From: Salvelinus alpinus
Lineage: Eukaryota > Chordata > Actinopteri > Salmoniformes > Salmonidae
DNA length: 64,000 nt
Assembly (NCBI RefSeq): GCF_045679555.1
Contig: NC_092091.1
Span: forward strand, 71,989,107 to 72,053,106
Direction of reading: 5' to 3'
Position 1 is the first letter of the stretch, and every line of letters starts with the position of its first letter. The notes beneath the pieces were generated by a model, which was not told the DNA's origin, ran no database searches, and saw nothing but the letters and a program-made list of their open reading frames with translations. Positions 24,889-36,625 of this stretch are shown piece by piece. The position numbers and the translations under genes were made by a program.

Positions 24889-26493
24889 CAGTGAGGGAAA
24901 AAAGTATTTGATCCCCTGCTGATTTTGTACGTTTGCCCACTGACAAAGAAATGATCAGTCTATAATTTTAATGGTAGGTTTATTTGAACAGTGAGAGACA
25001 GAATATCAACAAAAAAATCCAGAAAAACGCATGTCAAAAATGTTATGAATTGATTTGCATTTTAATGAGGGAAATAAGTATTTGACCCCTCTGCAAAACA
25101 TGACTTAGTACTTGGTGGCAAAACCCTTGTTGGCAATCACAGAGGTCAGACATTTCTTGTAGTTGGCCACCAGGTTTGCACACATCTCAGGAGGGATTTT
25201 GTCCCACTCCTCTTTGCAGATCTTCTTCAAGTCATTAAGGTTTCGAGGCTGACGTTTGGCAACTCGAACCTTCAGCTCCCTCCACAGATTTTCTATGGGA
25301 TTAAGGTCTGGAGACTGGCTAGGCCAATCCAGGACCTTAATGTGCTTCTTCTTGAGCCACTCCTTTGTTGCCTTGGCCGTGTGTTTTGGGTCATTGTCAT
25401 GCTGGAATACCCATCCACGACCCATTTTCAATACCCTGGCTGAGGGAAGGAGGTTTTCACCCAAGATTTGACGGTACACGGCCCCGTCCATCGTCCCTTT
25501 GATGCGGTGAAGTTGTCCTGTCCCTTTAGCAGAAAAACACCCCCAAAGCATAATGTTTCCACCTCCATGTTTGACGGTGGGGATGGTTTCTTGGGGTCAT
25601 AGGCAGCATTCCTCCTCCTCCAAACACGGCAAGTTGGGTTGATGCCAAAGAACTCCATTTTGGTCTCATCTGACCACAACACGTTCACCCAGTTGTCCTC
25701 TGAATCATTCAGATGTTCATTGGCAAACTTCAGACGGGCATGTATATGTGCTTTCTTGAGCAGGGGGACCTTGCGGGCGCTGCAGGATTTCAGTCCTTCA
25801 CGGCATAGTGTGTTACCAATTGTTTTCTTGATGACTATGGTCCCAGCTGCCTTGAGATCATTGACAAGATCCTCCTGTGTAGTTCTGGGCTGATTCCTCA
25901 CCGTTCTCATGATCATTGCAACTCCACGAGGTGAGATCTTGCATGGAGCCCCAGGCTGAGGGAGATTGACAGTTCTTTTGTGTTTCTTCCATTTGCGAAT
26001 AATCACAGAAACTGTTGTCACCTTCTCACCAAGCTGCTTGGCGATGGTCTTGTAGCCCATTCCAGCCTTGTGTAGGTCTACAATCTTGTCCCTGACATCC
26101 TTGGAGAGCTCTTTGGTCTTGGCCATGGTGGAGAGTTTGGAATCTGATTGATTGATTGCTTCTGTGGACAGGTATCTTTTATACAGGTAAGAAACTGAGA
26201 TTAGGAGCACTCCCTTTAAGAGTGTGCTCCTAATCTCCGTTCGTTACCTGTATGAAAGACACCTGGGAGCCAGAAATCTTTTTGATTGAGAAGGGGTCAA
26301 ATACTTATTTCCCTCATTAAAATGCAAATCAATTTATAACATTTTTGACATGCATTTTTCTGGATATTTTTGTTGTTATTCTGTCTCTCACTGTTCAAAT
26401 AAACCTACCATTAAAATTATAGACTGATAATTTCTTTGTCAGTGGGCAAACGTACAAAATCAGCAGGGGATCAAATACTTTTTTCCCTCACTG
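24889..26493 (-). mobile_element. Tc1/mariner transposon with ~200-bp IR/DR ends
   Basis: Starts CAGTGAGGGAAAAAAG and ends with its complement CTTTTTTCCCTCACTG, flanked by TA (24887-24888, 26494-26495). Inverted repeats of about 200 bp (24889-25090 and 26293-26493) differ at only a few sites. Each holds an outer and an inner copy of GGGAAA(A/T)AAGTATTTGA(T/C)CCC, the IR/DR arrangement known from fish Tc1-like elements. The 1605-bp element has inserted into the LINE: TA in its flank matches uninterrupted LINE sequence. Confidence 0.93.
25105..26126 (-). pseudogene. Tc1 DDE transposase with a single frameshift
   Basis: The frame opens at ATG 26126 ([18 protein letters not shown]). Two N-terminal helix-turn-helix units follow ([14 protein letters not shown] near residues 20-35; a second near 80-110). 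The catalytic Asp in [14 protein letters not shown] is present in the first frame. Near 25586-25592 the reading shifts by one base, because a short AC-containing codon pair appears one nucleotide short. The protein continues in the next frame with [25 protein letters not shown] (second Asp), [11 protein letters not shown] (Glu of DD34E) and the natural C-terminus. No other stop is seen, so this is a very young or very recently inactivated copy. Confidence 0.9.
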
Positions 26494-26765
26494 TATACAT
26501 CTAGCTGGTTTTTCTGTGCATCTTCAAGACCAAATGGCAGTTTAGGGTTAAGAGGGGGAGGTGGGTGTCAGCTGGTGCGCAATCTCTAATGTTAAGGAAG
26601 TCTTGAGGCTTTGCTCACCTGAGTTAGAATAACTCATGATAAGCTGCAGACTATACTATTTACCAAGAGAATTTATCTCTATTTTTCATAGCTATCTATT
26701 TACCACCACAAACCGAAGCTGGCACTAAGAACACATTCAACGAGATGAATAGGGCCATAAGTATT

Positions 26766-27078
26766 TATTTTCTGAAGTAAAGAAAAAACTGATAAAAGAA
26801 CACCTCACTGCACAAATGGGACTGTGAAGAGACAGCCATTTTATATATATTGTACTCTAATTTGCACTGTACTACGTATTAGACATAGATATTGTGTGTA
26901 TGTACTGATATGTAGGCTGTGGCGGGCCGTGACGTGTATGTATGTGTGATGTTTTAAATGTATGTATTTCAGTCCTTGACTGATCATGTTCTGTACTATG
27001 TATTATGTCATGTTTCATTTGGACTCTACGGAGAGTAGTTGATGCTTTTGCAGAGGCTAATGGGGATCCTAATAAATA
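26766..27078 (+). mobile_element. 3' end of another LINE inserted in the LINE
   Basis: The host LINE breaks after GGGCCATAAG and resumes at AAGCAAACAAGAAAATGC. The insert ends in GAGGCTAATGGGGATCCTAA plus an AATAAATACTAA tail, typical of a teleost LINE 3' end. No coding sequence is retained. The paralogous insert in the second copy is about 43185-43495. Confidence 0.6.
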
Positions 27079-27479
27079 CTAAATAAGCAAACAAGAAAAT
27101 GCATACCCGGAGGCGGCACTTCTTGTGCCCGGTGATTTAAATGCAGGGAATGTTAAATCTGTTTTACCTCATTTTTACCAGCATGCAATTAGAGGTAAAA
27201 AAAACTCTAGATCACCTTTACTCCACACACAGAAATGCATAGAAAGTTCTCCCTCGCCCTCCATTTGGCAAATCTGACCATAACTCCATCCTTCTGATTG
27301 GTGAATACAAGCAAAAACTGAAAACAGGACGTACCAGTGACGGGCTCAATAAGGAGGAAGTGGATGCTAGGCTGCAGGAAAGGTTTCACCAGCACAGACT
27401 GGAATATGTTCCGGGATTCATCCAATAACATCGAGGAGTTTCCCAAATCAGACGCCAGCCTAATTAATAAGTGCATCAA

Positions 27480-27822
27480 TGTAATGAGGTCTGTGTTTGT
27501 AACTTGTGTAGAGGAGTCAGGCGCAGGACAGCAGATATGAGTAAATAAACGTAATTTACTCAAAATAGACAAATATAATACAATAAAGCGAGCCCACATA
27601 ACGGACCGTCTTACATACAAACAATTACTCACAAACAAACATGGGGGAACAGAGGGTTAAATAATGAACAAGTAACTGGGGGATTGAAACCAGGTGTGTA
27701 AGACAAAGACAAAACAAATGGAAAATGAGAAGTGGATCGGCGATGGCTAGAAGGCCGGTGTCGTCGACCGCCGAACGCCGCCCGAACAAGGACAGGGACC
27801 GACTTTGGCGGAAGTCGTGACA
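27480..27822 (-). mobile_element. Solo LTR (Gypsy-like), 343 bp, inside the LINE
   Basis: Starts TGTAATGAGG and ends GTCGTGACA, flanked by the perfect 5-bp duplication ATCAA (27475-27479, 27823-27827). Removing it restores continuity of the LINE. It shares GAGTCAGGCGCAGGACAGCA and the GC-rich GACCGCCGAACGCCGCCCGA block with the solo LTR at 36626. Confidence 0.88.
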
Positions 27823-27848
27823 ATCAACGACATTGTTCCCACGTGCTC

Positions 27849-30332
27849 CCGACAGAGTTCACTCTCATTCCAGTGCTTTTCTAAAGACATTGGAATTCTC
27901 TTGGAACATTATTGAGGATTTATGTTAAAAACATCCTAAAGAATGATTCCATACATCGTTTGATATGTTTCTACGACCTGTAACGGAACTTTTCGAGTTT
28001 TTGTCTGGACCTAGTGCTCATGAAGATGGATTACTGGGATGAGCACGCTAACAACTAGTGGCTATTTGGACATAAATTATGGACTTTATGGAACTTTATG
28101 GAACAAATCAGTCATTTATTGTCAAACTGGGATTCCTGGGAATGCATTCTGATGAAGATCATCAAAGGTAAGTGAATATTTATCATGTTATTTCTAACTT
28201 CTGTGGACTCCAACATGGCGAAAATTTCTTTGGCTGGATTGGGCTCTGAGCGCCGTACTCAGATTATGCTTTTTCCGTAACGTTTTTTTGAAATCTGACA
28301 CAGCGGTTGCATTAAAGAGAAGTCTATCTTTAATTCTGTGAATAACACTTGTATCTTTTATCGATGTTTATTATGAGTATTTTTAGGGATTTCTGTGGCT
28401 ATCTGCAAGATCACCGGATGTTTTGGAATCAAAACATTACTGCACGTAACGCGCCAATGTAAACTGAGATTTTTGGATATAAATTTGCACATTATCGAAC
28501 AAAACATACATGTATTGTGTAACATGATGTCCTATGAGTGTCATCTGATGAAGATCATCAAAGGTTAGTGATTCATTTTATCTATATTTCTGCTCTTTGT
28601 GACTCCTATCTTTGGCTGGAAAATGTCTGTGTGTTTTTTTGACTTGGCTCTGAACTAACATAATCATATATTGTGCTTTCACTGTAAAGCCTTTTTGAAA
28701 TCGGACACGATGGGTAGATTAACAAGATGTTTATCTTTCATTTGCTGTATTGGACTTGTTAACTTCTTATGGCTGCAGGGTCAGTATTGAGTAGCTTGGA
28801 TGAAAGGTGCCCAGAGGTGCCCATAGTAAACTGCCTGCTCCTCGGTCCTAGTTGCTAATATATGCATATTATTATTCGTATTGGATAGAAAACACTCTGA
28901 AGTTTCTAAAACTGTTTGAATGATGTCTGTGAGTATAACAGAACTCATATGGCAGGCAAAAACCTGAGAAAAAATCCAAACAGGAAGTGGGAATTCTGAG
29001 GCTGGTCGATTTTCAACCAAGACCCTATTGAATTCACAGTGAGATATGGATGAGTTTGCACATCCTACGGCTTCCACTAGATGTCAACAGTCTGTAGAAC
29101 CTTGTCTGATGCCTCTACTGTGAAGTGGGGCCGAAGGAGACAGGAATTATTTAGGTCTATCATGACCTGACCATGCTCTGACCATGCGCATTCACATGAG
29201 AGGGAGCTATGTTCCATCGCACATCTGAAGTCAATGTAATTCTCCGGTTGGAACGTTATTCAAGATTTATGTTAAAAACATTCTAAAGATTGATTCAATA
29301 CATCGTTTGACATGTTTCTACTGACTGTTACGGAACTTTTGGACATTTCGTCTGCTTTTAGTGAACGCGCTTCCTGACGTTGGATTTGTTTACCAAACAC
29401 GCTAACAAAAATAGCTATTTGGACATAAATGATGGACATTACTGAACAAAACAAACAATTCTTGTGGAAGTGGGAGTCCTGGGAGTGCATTCCGACGAAG
29501 ATCAGCAAAGGTAAGTGAAGATTTATAATGTTTTTTATGAGTTTTGTTGACTGCACAATTTGGCGGGTAACTGTATGGCTTGCTTTTGTGGCAGAACGCT
29601 GTCCTCAGATTATTGAATATTGTGCTTTTGCCATAAAGCTTTTTGAAATCTGACACAGCGGTTGCATTAAGAACAAGTGTATCTTTAATTCTATGTAAAA
29701 CATGTATCTTTCATCAAAGTTTATGATGAGTATTTATGTTATTTGATGTGGCTCTCTGCAATTTCTCCGGATATTTAGGAGGCATTTCTGAACATGGTGC
29801 CAATGTAAACTGAGGTTTTTGGAAATAAATATGAACTTTATCGAACAAAACATATATGTATTGTGTAACATGAAGTCCTATGAGTGTCATCTGATGAAGA
29901 TAATCAAAGGTTAGTGATTCATTTTATCTCTATTTCTGCTTTTGTGACTCCTGTCTTTGGCTGGGAAAATGATTGTGTTTGTCTGTGATGTTGCGTTGAC
30001 CTAACATAATCGTTTGTGGTGCTTTCGCTGAAAAGCCTATTTGAAATCGTACACTTTGGTGGGATTAACAACAAGATTACCTTTAAAATGGTATAAAATA
30101 CATGTATGTTTGAGGAATTCATTTTAATTATGAGATTTCTGTTGTTTGAATTTGGCGCCCTGCACTTTCACTGGCTGTTGTCATATCATCCCGTTAACGG
30201 GATTGCAGCCATAAGAAGTTTTCATGTGTGAAAGTTAGATATTTCCCAAAAATATTTTTGAATTTCCCGCGCTGCCTTTTCAGAGGAATGTTGTCGAGGG
30301 GTTCTGCTAGCGGAACGCCTGCGCTAGAAAGG
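27849..30332. mobile_element. Non-autonomous TTAA-target element (outer), interrupted
   Basis: Its right end, GGAACGCCTGCGCTAGAAAGG, is followed by TTAA at 30333-30336 and then by resumed LINE sequence. The body includes TCATCTGATGAAGATCATCA and AAATCTGACACAGCGGTTGC, repeated in diverged form within the nested element at 28763. The left end is unclear and probably truncated. TTAA suggests piggyBac-type mobilisation; no transposase is encoded. Sequence at 27870-28750 aligns loosely with 29230-30120, showing the two elements are related. Confidence 0.55.
28763..30218. mobile_element. Non-autonomous TTAA-target element (nested)
   Basis: Inverted ends CTTCTTATGGCTGCA (28763) and TGCAGCCATAAGAAG (ending 30218) bound a 1.46-kb AT-rich body without coding capacity. 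TTAA precedes the left end (28759-28762); the right flank is TTTT, one decayed duplication. It splits the outer TTAA element, whose sequence continues on both sides. Confidence 0.7.
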
Positions 30333-30418
30333 TTAAAAGGCTGGTCATGGCTGACATCAACACCGAATCCCAGACACTGAGGACCCACTCCAATTCGCAT
30401 ACCATCCCAACAGATCAA

Positions 30419-30578
30419 CAAGAACAGGAAACTATAAAGATATTTGCTTACCACCCAATGCTTCGGAATTCAGACTGTCTACACTGCACTGTGTAACTGT
30501 TGCCTCTGAGCTCATAAATAAATCATCTTAGTATGACCTGGTCTCCAGCAAATCCTTATTTTATCATTTACACCACAA
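30419..30578 (+). repeat. 5' LTR remnant of the endogenous retrovirus
   Basis: GAACAGGAAACTATAAAGAT through TATTTTATCATTTACACCAC matches the last 160-170 bp of the 3' LTR at 38533-38693, with AATAAATCATCTTAGTATGA as the likely poly(A) region. The upstream part of the LTR is missing; the remnant joins LINE sequence directly. Confidence 0.75.
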
Positions 30579-31124
30579 TTTGTCACCCCAGACGTGACTG
30601 CCATATTGTTGACCTGCGGCTCCTGCGGCTCCGAGGGTAATCTGCTGGCAGTGTCTAGGGTAAATTCCTAGGAACGGAGAGACCCGCCTGACGTCCACAG
30701 GAGTTGAGGGTCAGCGATCGCTCAGTCAATGTTTTCCTCAGCTGGTATGTCATCATTGGAAGATTCTTTATGAATGAAATCCCTTTGTGCTAAGTGATAG
30801 AGAAAATGATAATTGAAAAAAGAGGAAATGTGTATTCCTAGATCACTTTGCGCTAAGTGATCGAGAGCATTCTCTACCGCATAGTGCGATGCGCGTGGAC
30901 CGGTTATGTTAGACTAGAATCTCAGGTTAAGGATAGCCTTATTAACCAGTGGACATGAATAACTTTCTCATACAGTTGAAACTAAGTATCATAGCAAAAC
31001 TGTGTTTACTTTTTATGTGAGTAAGATACCAATTTGGATTAGTTCTCCAGTGGTTCAACAACAAATTAGGGATTATTTTAGCAGCAATTACATGGTTTAG
31101 GTTGTAGGAACTGATCCCTCCTCC

Positions 31125-31304
<180 letters not shown>

Positions 31305-31379
31305 TAGGAACTCAAGATGGGATGATCCTGGAGAAGAAAAGTGTTCTCCGGCCACCACATGCTACACAGGCCCATTGAA

Positions 31380-31887
31380 GGTGATGGTAAGCAAATGGGG
31401 TCCGAGTGTTGCCGAGGACGTGTCACAATGGCACCGCTGAACGATTGGAGATTTTCCCGAAGAAGGCACCATCGGTGTGGTTAAATTGAAATTAGTCCCA
31501 CAACAGTTGGAGAAAGTAGGGAAAGACAAGAAAAATAATATACGCTGGGATCATTTTCGAAATTGTGAAATTGAAGCAGAGACAAGGACAGAGAGAGAGA
31601 GGAAAAGTGCAGAGGTAACGATGAAAGCTGAAGAAAAGAAATGCAAAGCAAGTGGGAACAGACGTAAAGATGAACTGTATCAACATCATCCACCACCCTA
31701 TGCTCCCCCACCTCAACCAACAGCTACGCTACCACCTCCACACCCAGGACCCCCAGCAGCAGGAGTGGGGGCTGTGGGGGCAGACAGCGGAGAAACTGAG
31801 GAAGACGAAGAAGAAAAAGACACGCCTCTGACCACACACACTGAGTTCCAGAGTAGAATACCAACTCCTCTGACCACCACACACTGA
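31380..31887 (+). pseudogene. Retroviral gag remnant (matrix/p12-like part), copy A
   Basis: An open stretch from about 31477 encodes a basic-acidic region, then a Pro-rich segment with HHPPPYAPPPQP. PPPY at 31690-31701 is the kind of late-domain motif that recruits NEDD4-type ligases for budding in gammaretrovirus-like Gag proteins. The frame then enters the tandem array and stops at 31887. Upstream continuity is broken near 31460, where copy B has three more bases and a different frame. Capsid is not recognisable. Confidence 0.6.
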
Positions 31888-32450
31888 GTTCCAGAGAAGA
31901 ATACCAACTCCTCTGACCACCACACACTGAGTTCCAGAGTAGAATACCAACTCCTCTGACCACCACACACTGAGTTCCAGAGTAGAATACCAACTCCTCT
32001 GACCACCACACACACTGAGTTCCAGAGTAGAATACCAACTCCTCTGACCACCACACACACTGAGTTCCAGAGTAGAATACCAACTCCTCTGACCACCACA
32101 CACTGAGTTCCAGAGTAGAATACCAACTCCTCTGACCACCACACACTGAGTTCCAGAGTAGAATACCAACTCCTCTGACCACCACACACTGAGTTCCAGA
32201 GTAGAATACCAACTCCTCTGACCACCACACACACTGAGTTCCAGAGTAGAATACCAACTCCTCTGACCACCACACACTGAGTTCCAGAGTAGAATACCAA
32301 CTCCTCTGACCACCACACACACTGAGTTCCAGAGTAGAATACCAACTCCTCTGACCACACACACTGAGTCCCAGAGTAGAATACCAACTCCTCTGACTAC
32401 CACACACACTGAGTCCCAGAGTAGAATACCAACTCCTGACCACCACACAA
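31833..32450. repeat. 43-45-bp minisatellite inside gag, about 14 copies
   Basis: GAGTTCCAGAGTAGAATACC recurs every 43-45 bp, differing mainly by a CA dinucleotide in the CACACACA part and by GAGTCCC in the last units. It interrupts gag coding between the Pro-rich and nucleocapsid parts. Confidence 0.93.
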
Positions 32451-32639
32451 CGAAGGGCATCCTGATACAAGTTCTCCTCCCAGTACTACGAGGGAAAGTA
32501 ACGACTACCTGCATTGGCTGGGAATCTCATCCCTTGACCACAGTCTGGTCACATGCCGTTCAAACTGAACGACAACAAGCTGCAGGAAGGAAGAAACAGC
32601 TAATGTTTTATGAGGGAGGGAACAGATGGAACTCGGGAG

Positions 32640-32835
32640 ACAGAGGAAGAGGAACGTAGGATGGAAAAGCAAGAGGAGGAAGGGGCTGCGGAGGAGGAAG
32701 ATGTGGAGGAGGAAGAGGGGAACCATGGAGGTGTTATAACTGTCAACAGCCTGGCCACATTTTAATGAATTGCCCCCAGAACAGGGGTGATGTGAGTGGC
32801 TATGATGAAGCTGAGTACAGTGATACCTACTAACC
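32640..32835 (+). pseudogene. Retroviral nucleocapsid zinc-knuckle remnant, copy A
   Basis: A Gly/Arg-rich stretch precedes a CCHC knuckle at 32732-32773 reading CYNCQQPGHILMNC (C-X2-C-X4-H-X4-C), the RNA-binding motif of retroviral nucleocapsid. The knuckle is intact here; in copy B its second codon is a stop. Confidence 0.75.
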
Positions 32836-32939
32836 ACCACCACCACATATGACAGCATCTAATCGGCAGAGTAGAGGGGGAGGCTCGAGATAGGATGAGG
32901 AGGCGGTAGAAGGAAAAGACAGATACAATGCTACTTTGG

Positions 32940-33262
32940 TGAGTACCCAATTTGATCTTCTAACAGTGCAGATTCACCTAATATAGATGTGTGTGTGGGC
33001 GGTGTGAAAATGTATTTCCTGGTCGATTCAGCGGCAACCATCTCTATTTATCTAAATGTAACAATTTAAAAGTTCCATTGTCAAAATATGTAATAAAGAC
33101 TCGTTGGGGCATCTGGCATTCCAATGGTAGAGAACCTTACCAAACGCCTTTCGGTCCAACTTGGTGATATTTTAAATCATAGTGTTGTTTATTCTCCTAA
33201 CTGCCCTGTAAAGTTAATGGAAAGAGACCTATTGTGTAAGTTAGGAATTAACATTTCTTGCA
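32940..33262 (+). pseudogene. Retroviral protease remnant, copy A
   Basis: FLVDSAA at 33016-33036 corresponds to the aspartic protease active-site triplet, here Asp-Ser-Ala rather than the usual Asp-Thr/Ser-Gly. Stops follow within about 40 nt. A later block ending CPVKLMERDLLCKLGI matches the C-terminal protease region. The LINE insertion begins directly afterwards. Confidence 0.65.
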
Positions 33263-34058
33263 TTGAGGAAGGGAGCACCTCCCTATCCACATCGACAGGA
33301 CAGCAGTGGAGAAGGTGGAACGTTTTAAGTTCCTCTGTGTTCATATCACCAACAAACTGACAGGTTGGTGAAGAAGGCGCAACAACGCCTCTTCAACCTC
33401 AGGAGGCTGAAAAAGTATGGCTTGATACCGAAAACCCGAACTAACTTTTACAGGTGCACAATTGATAGCATCCTGTCGGGCTGTATCACCGCCTGGTACA
33501 GCAACTGCACCGCCCACAACCGCAGGGCTCTCCAGAGGGAGGTGCAGTCTGCACAACGCATAACCGGGGACAAACTACCTGCCCTCCAGGACACCTACAA
33601 CACCCGATGTCACAGCAAGGCAAAAAAGATCATCAAGGACAACAACCACCAGAGCCACTACCTGTTCACCCCGCTATCATCCAGAACGCGAGGTCAGTAC
33701 AGTTGTATCAGAGCTGGGACAGAGAGATTGAAAAACAGCTTCTATCTCAAGGCTATCAGATTGTTAAACAGCCACCACTAGCACAGAGAGGTGGCTTCCT
33801 ACCTACAGACTTGATATCATTGGCCACTTTAATAAATGGAACACTATTCACTTTAATAATGCCATTTTAATAATGTTTACATATCTCACATTATTTTGTT
33901 GTGGAATTTGTTAGATATTAGGTTTTGTTGTGGAATTGTTAGATATGACCTGGTATATACTGCTGCACTGTCGGATCTAGAAGCATAAGCATTTCACTAC
34001 ACTCACAATAACATCTGCTAACCATGTGTATGTGACCAATAAAACTTGATTTGATTTG
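33263..34058 (+). mobile_element. LINE 3' fragment inserted in the retrovirus, copy A
   Basis: Begins GGGAGCACCTCCCTATCC, encodes the reverse transcriptase C-terminal region (VKKAQQRLFNLRRLKK, ITAWYSNCTAHNRRALQ) in a frame open from 33365 to 33781, then a 3' UTR. It ends TGACCAATAAAACTTGATTT. The same family occurs at 63900-64000. The insertion separates protease from reverse transcriptase. Confidence 0.85.
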
Positions 34059-34287
34059 GGGATTTGAGAGGATACCAAATGGAAAGAATTTGGTACATGG
34101 GTTAAGGGCGTGAGGTTGGCAACTGACAGGGAGGCTCAGCCAGACGGGAGAGAATTCTCCCCTGGGGCTCACAGAAAGGATGTGAACAGCACGAACGCAG
34201 TGCACAGAGGAGACAATGAAGCCCCTGTTCCTGTTCCCCTTGCACCTAACCAGCCGCCCCTGACAGCGCACTGTTGTCTCAGGTTCC

Positions 34288-35160
34288 GGACTGTTTATGG
34301 CCAAAGGATAAATATGACATAGGGAAGATGAGAGGAGCAACATCTGTGACCTTCTCTCCTAAAAGCACATATCGGTCCCACAAGGCACAGTACCCCTTGC
34401 GTAAGGTAGCATTGGCAAAATCCTGACCTCTCTGCTGAGCAAGGGAGCTGTTGTCACTTGTACGTCATCACCTTGCAACACACCAATTTGTACCGGTTAG
34501 AAAAGCATCTGGTGAATGGAGAATGGTACAAGATCTTAGATGCAGTGTACGCCATGGCCCCAGTAGTGCCAAACCCACTCACTATCCTTACTTCTGTCCC
34601 GCCAGATTCAAATTGCTTTACAGTTGTTGATTTGGCTAATGCATTTTTTAGCATTCCTGCGCACCCTGATTCTCAGTATTGGTTTGTGTTTTTCTTTCAA
34701 AGACTAGATTATATTGAGAGCCCTGTCATTTTTACGGATGAATTGAGTTCGAACTTGCTGTCATTTGTGCCGCTTAAAGGGAGCACTCTTGTTCAGTATG
34801 TTGATGACCTCCTTCTCTGCTCTCCTGACAGAGAATTATGTCAAATTAATACTGTTGCACTGCTACATTTTCTAGCTGATAACAGCCCCAAGGCCTTGAA
34901 AAACAAATGAACATCTGTCCAACAGACTGTTAAATATTTGGGACAAGTTATCACATCAGGGGGCAGAAGCTTTGCTACAGACAGGGTTGACGCTTGGCTA
35001 CACACAGGGTTAAAGCTACTTTACGAGTTCATAAACTATGCACCAAGGAACATATGTTGACACTGCTGGGAATGGCAGGCTATTGTAGAGTTTGGTTAAA
35101 TTGATTATGCTGAAATTGTCCAACCTCTCTCTGATCTCATTCACTTGAAACCCACGGCCA
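34288..35160 (+). pseudogene. Retroviral reverse transcriptase remnant, copy A
   Basis: An N-terminal block with WPKDKYDIGKMRGA and AQYPL (34299-34440) is followed in another frame by 34458-34910. That frame holds VVPNPLTILTSVP, VVDLANAFFSIPAHPD (catalytic Asp) and YVDDLLLCS with both Asp codons at 34803-34808. The segment between the two catalytic motifs is garbled and shortened. After a TGA at 34908 the thumb/connection block continues (VKYLGQVITSGGRSF) with further breaks. Confidence 0.8.
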
Positions 35161-35559
35161 GCTCAGATAGAGTGGACTAAAGATGGTGAAGAATCGTTCA
35201 TTCGGCTTAAACAGGCACTCTCGTCGCCACCTTGTTTTGGGGTTCCCTGATCACTCCAAACCTTTCCGTTTGTTTGTTTCGGAAAAAAATGGGTATATGT
35301 CAACAGTACTGACACAAACTGTGGTGAGATGAGACGTGTTGGTTTCTACTGGAAACGTCTCCATACTATCGCGCGTCCTGCTCCCTTGCCTCCACTCTGT
35401 GGCGGCAGCAACGGAGGCAGTGTTGGCCTGTGCTGACATTGTAGCTATGCGGCCCTTAACTTAACTTAACCCTTAACTTAACATTTGCCTCATTATGTCT
35501 TCTCCCTTATCCCACAGGCAAGGACAGCACATCTCACCCCCGCAAGGCTGCTACATAGG

Positions 35560-36170
35560 CAGAATGTGTTACTTACAATGTGGCATGTTACTCTGAACCG
35601 ATGTACGGTCTTAAACCCTGCAACCTTACAACCTACACAGTCTGACGGTGATGCACATGACTGCAGTGTGGTGGTTGACCTCTTGTGTAAACCGCGCCCT
35701 GATCTCCAAGATGTGACTATACCTAACGGTGATCTAATCTGTTTTGTTGATGTTCGTGCGAAACGTTCTTCATCAGGTGATCCAGTTGCATCTTATGCTG
35801 TGTGTACACCCCACAGTGTTGAGGAGGCAGCCAGACTGCCCTCCCACTTCTCCTCACAGGCAGCAGAGCTGTTTGCTCTCACACATGCCTTTGTGTTGGG
35901 AAAGGGAAAGTCCCTCAAAGTGTATACTGCGTATACTATATGCTTTTGGTGTCTGTCACATTTCTGGAACACTGTGGGAACATTGTGTTTTCCTCAACTC
36001 AATAGCACACCATAACACGGTTAAATAACTGCTTGAGGCAGTACTCCTGCCCTCCACACTTGCTATTTGTAAATGTGCATCTCATACCAAACACACCGAT
36101 TCTGTTTCTCTAGGAAATGCTGCTGCAGACTGTGCAGCGAAAGCGCCTGCTGATTCCCCTACCTCCCCTC
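35560..36170 (+). pseudogene. Retroviral RNase H remnant, copy A
   Basis: FVDVRAKRSSSGDPVASYAV carries the first catalytic Asp, and SSQAAELFALTHAF the catalytic Glu. A frameshift near 35925-35935 disrupts the next Asp motif: the following YAFGVCHISGTLW block reads in a different frame. The region after 36015 resembles the integrase zinc-binding N-terminus (AKCASHTKHTDSV-like) with breaks. Confidence 0.7.
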
Positions 36171-36625
36171 TCCTTGTGATGTCATGCATCAACCCTGCCA
36201 CCTCTCTTTCCTTTAATGATGTCTCTCTGCTACAACAGGGGGCTGATGGAGTGGAAAAGAAGCGTTGGCAGCGAACATGCGTGACCCCTCTGATGGTGTC
36301 TGGAAGGGCCCAACGGGCCTCCCTTTACTCCCTCCAGTGGCTTTTCCCTACCTTGCAAAATTGTCACATGTAAAGGGAGGCCTGTCGGGCACTTCCAGTG
36401 TTACTTCATTGGGACAAAGGGGTCTGAAAAATCCCCTGAATAATACCAATCGTGGCCTGGTACTGTAAGTCCAGCGCGGTATATATACCAATGCTTGGAG
36501 AAGTTACTACCAGGCCTTCCTCACTGCAAGACATGTTAATTCCTAACTTACACAATAGGTCTCTTTCCATAAAATGTACAGGGCAGTTAGGAGAATAAAC
36601 AACACTATGATTTAAAATCTATCTG

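Noticed and set aside
31713-32514. Minus-strand 220-260-codon frames over the gag array (also 48.2-48.9 kb)
   Set aside because: Repeat-derived frames with 43-45-bp periodicity; antisense to gag and without motifs.
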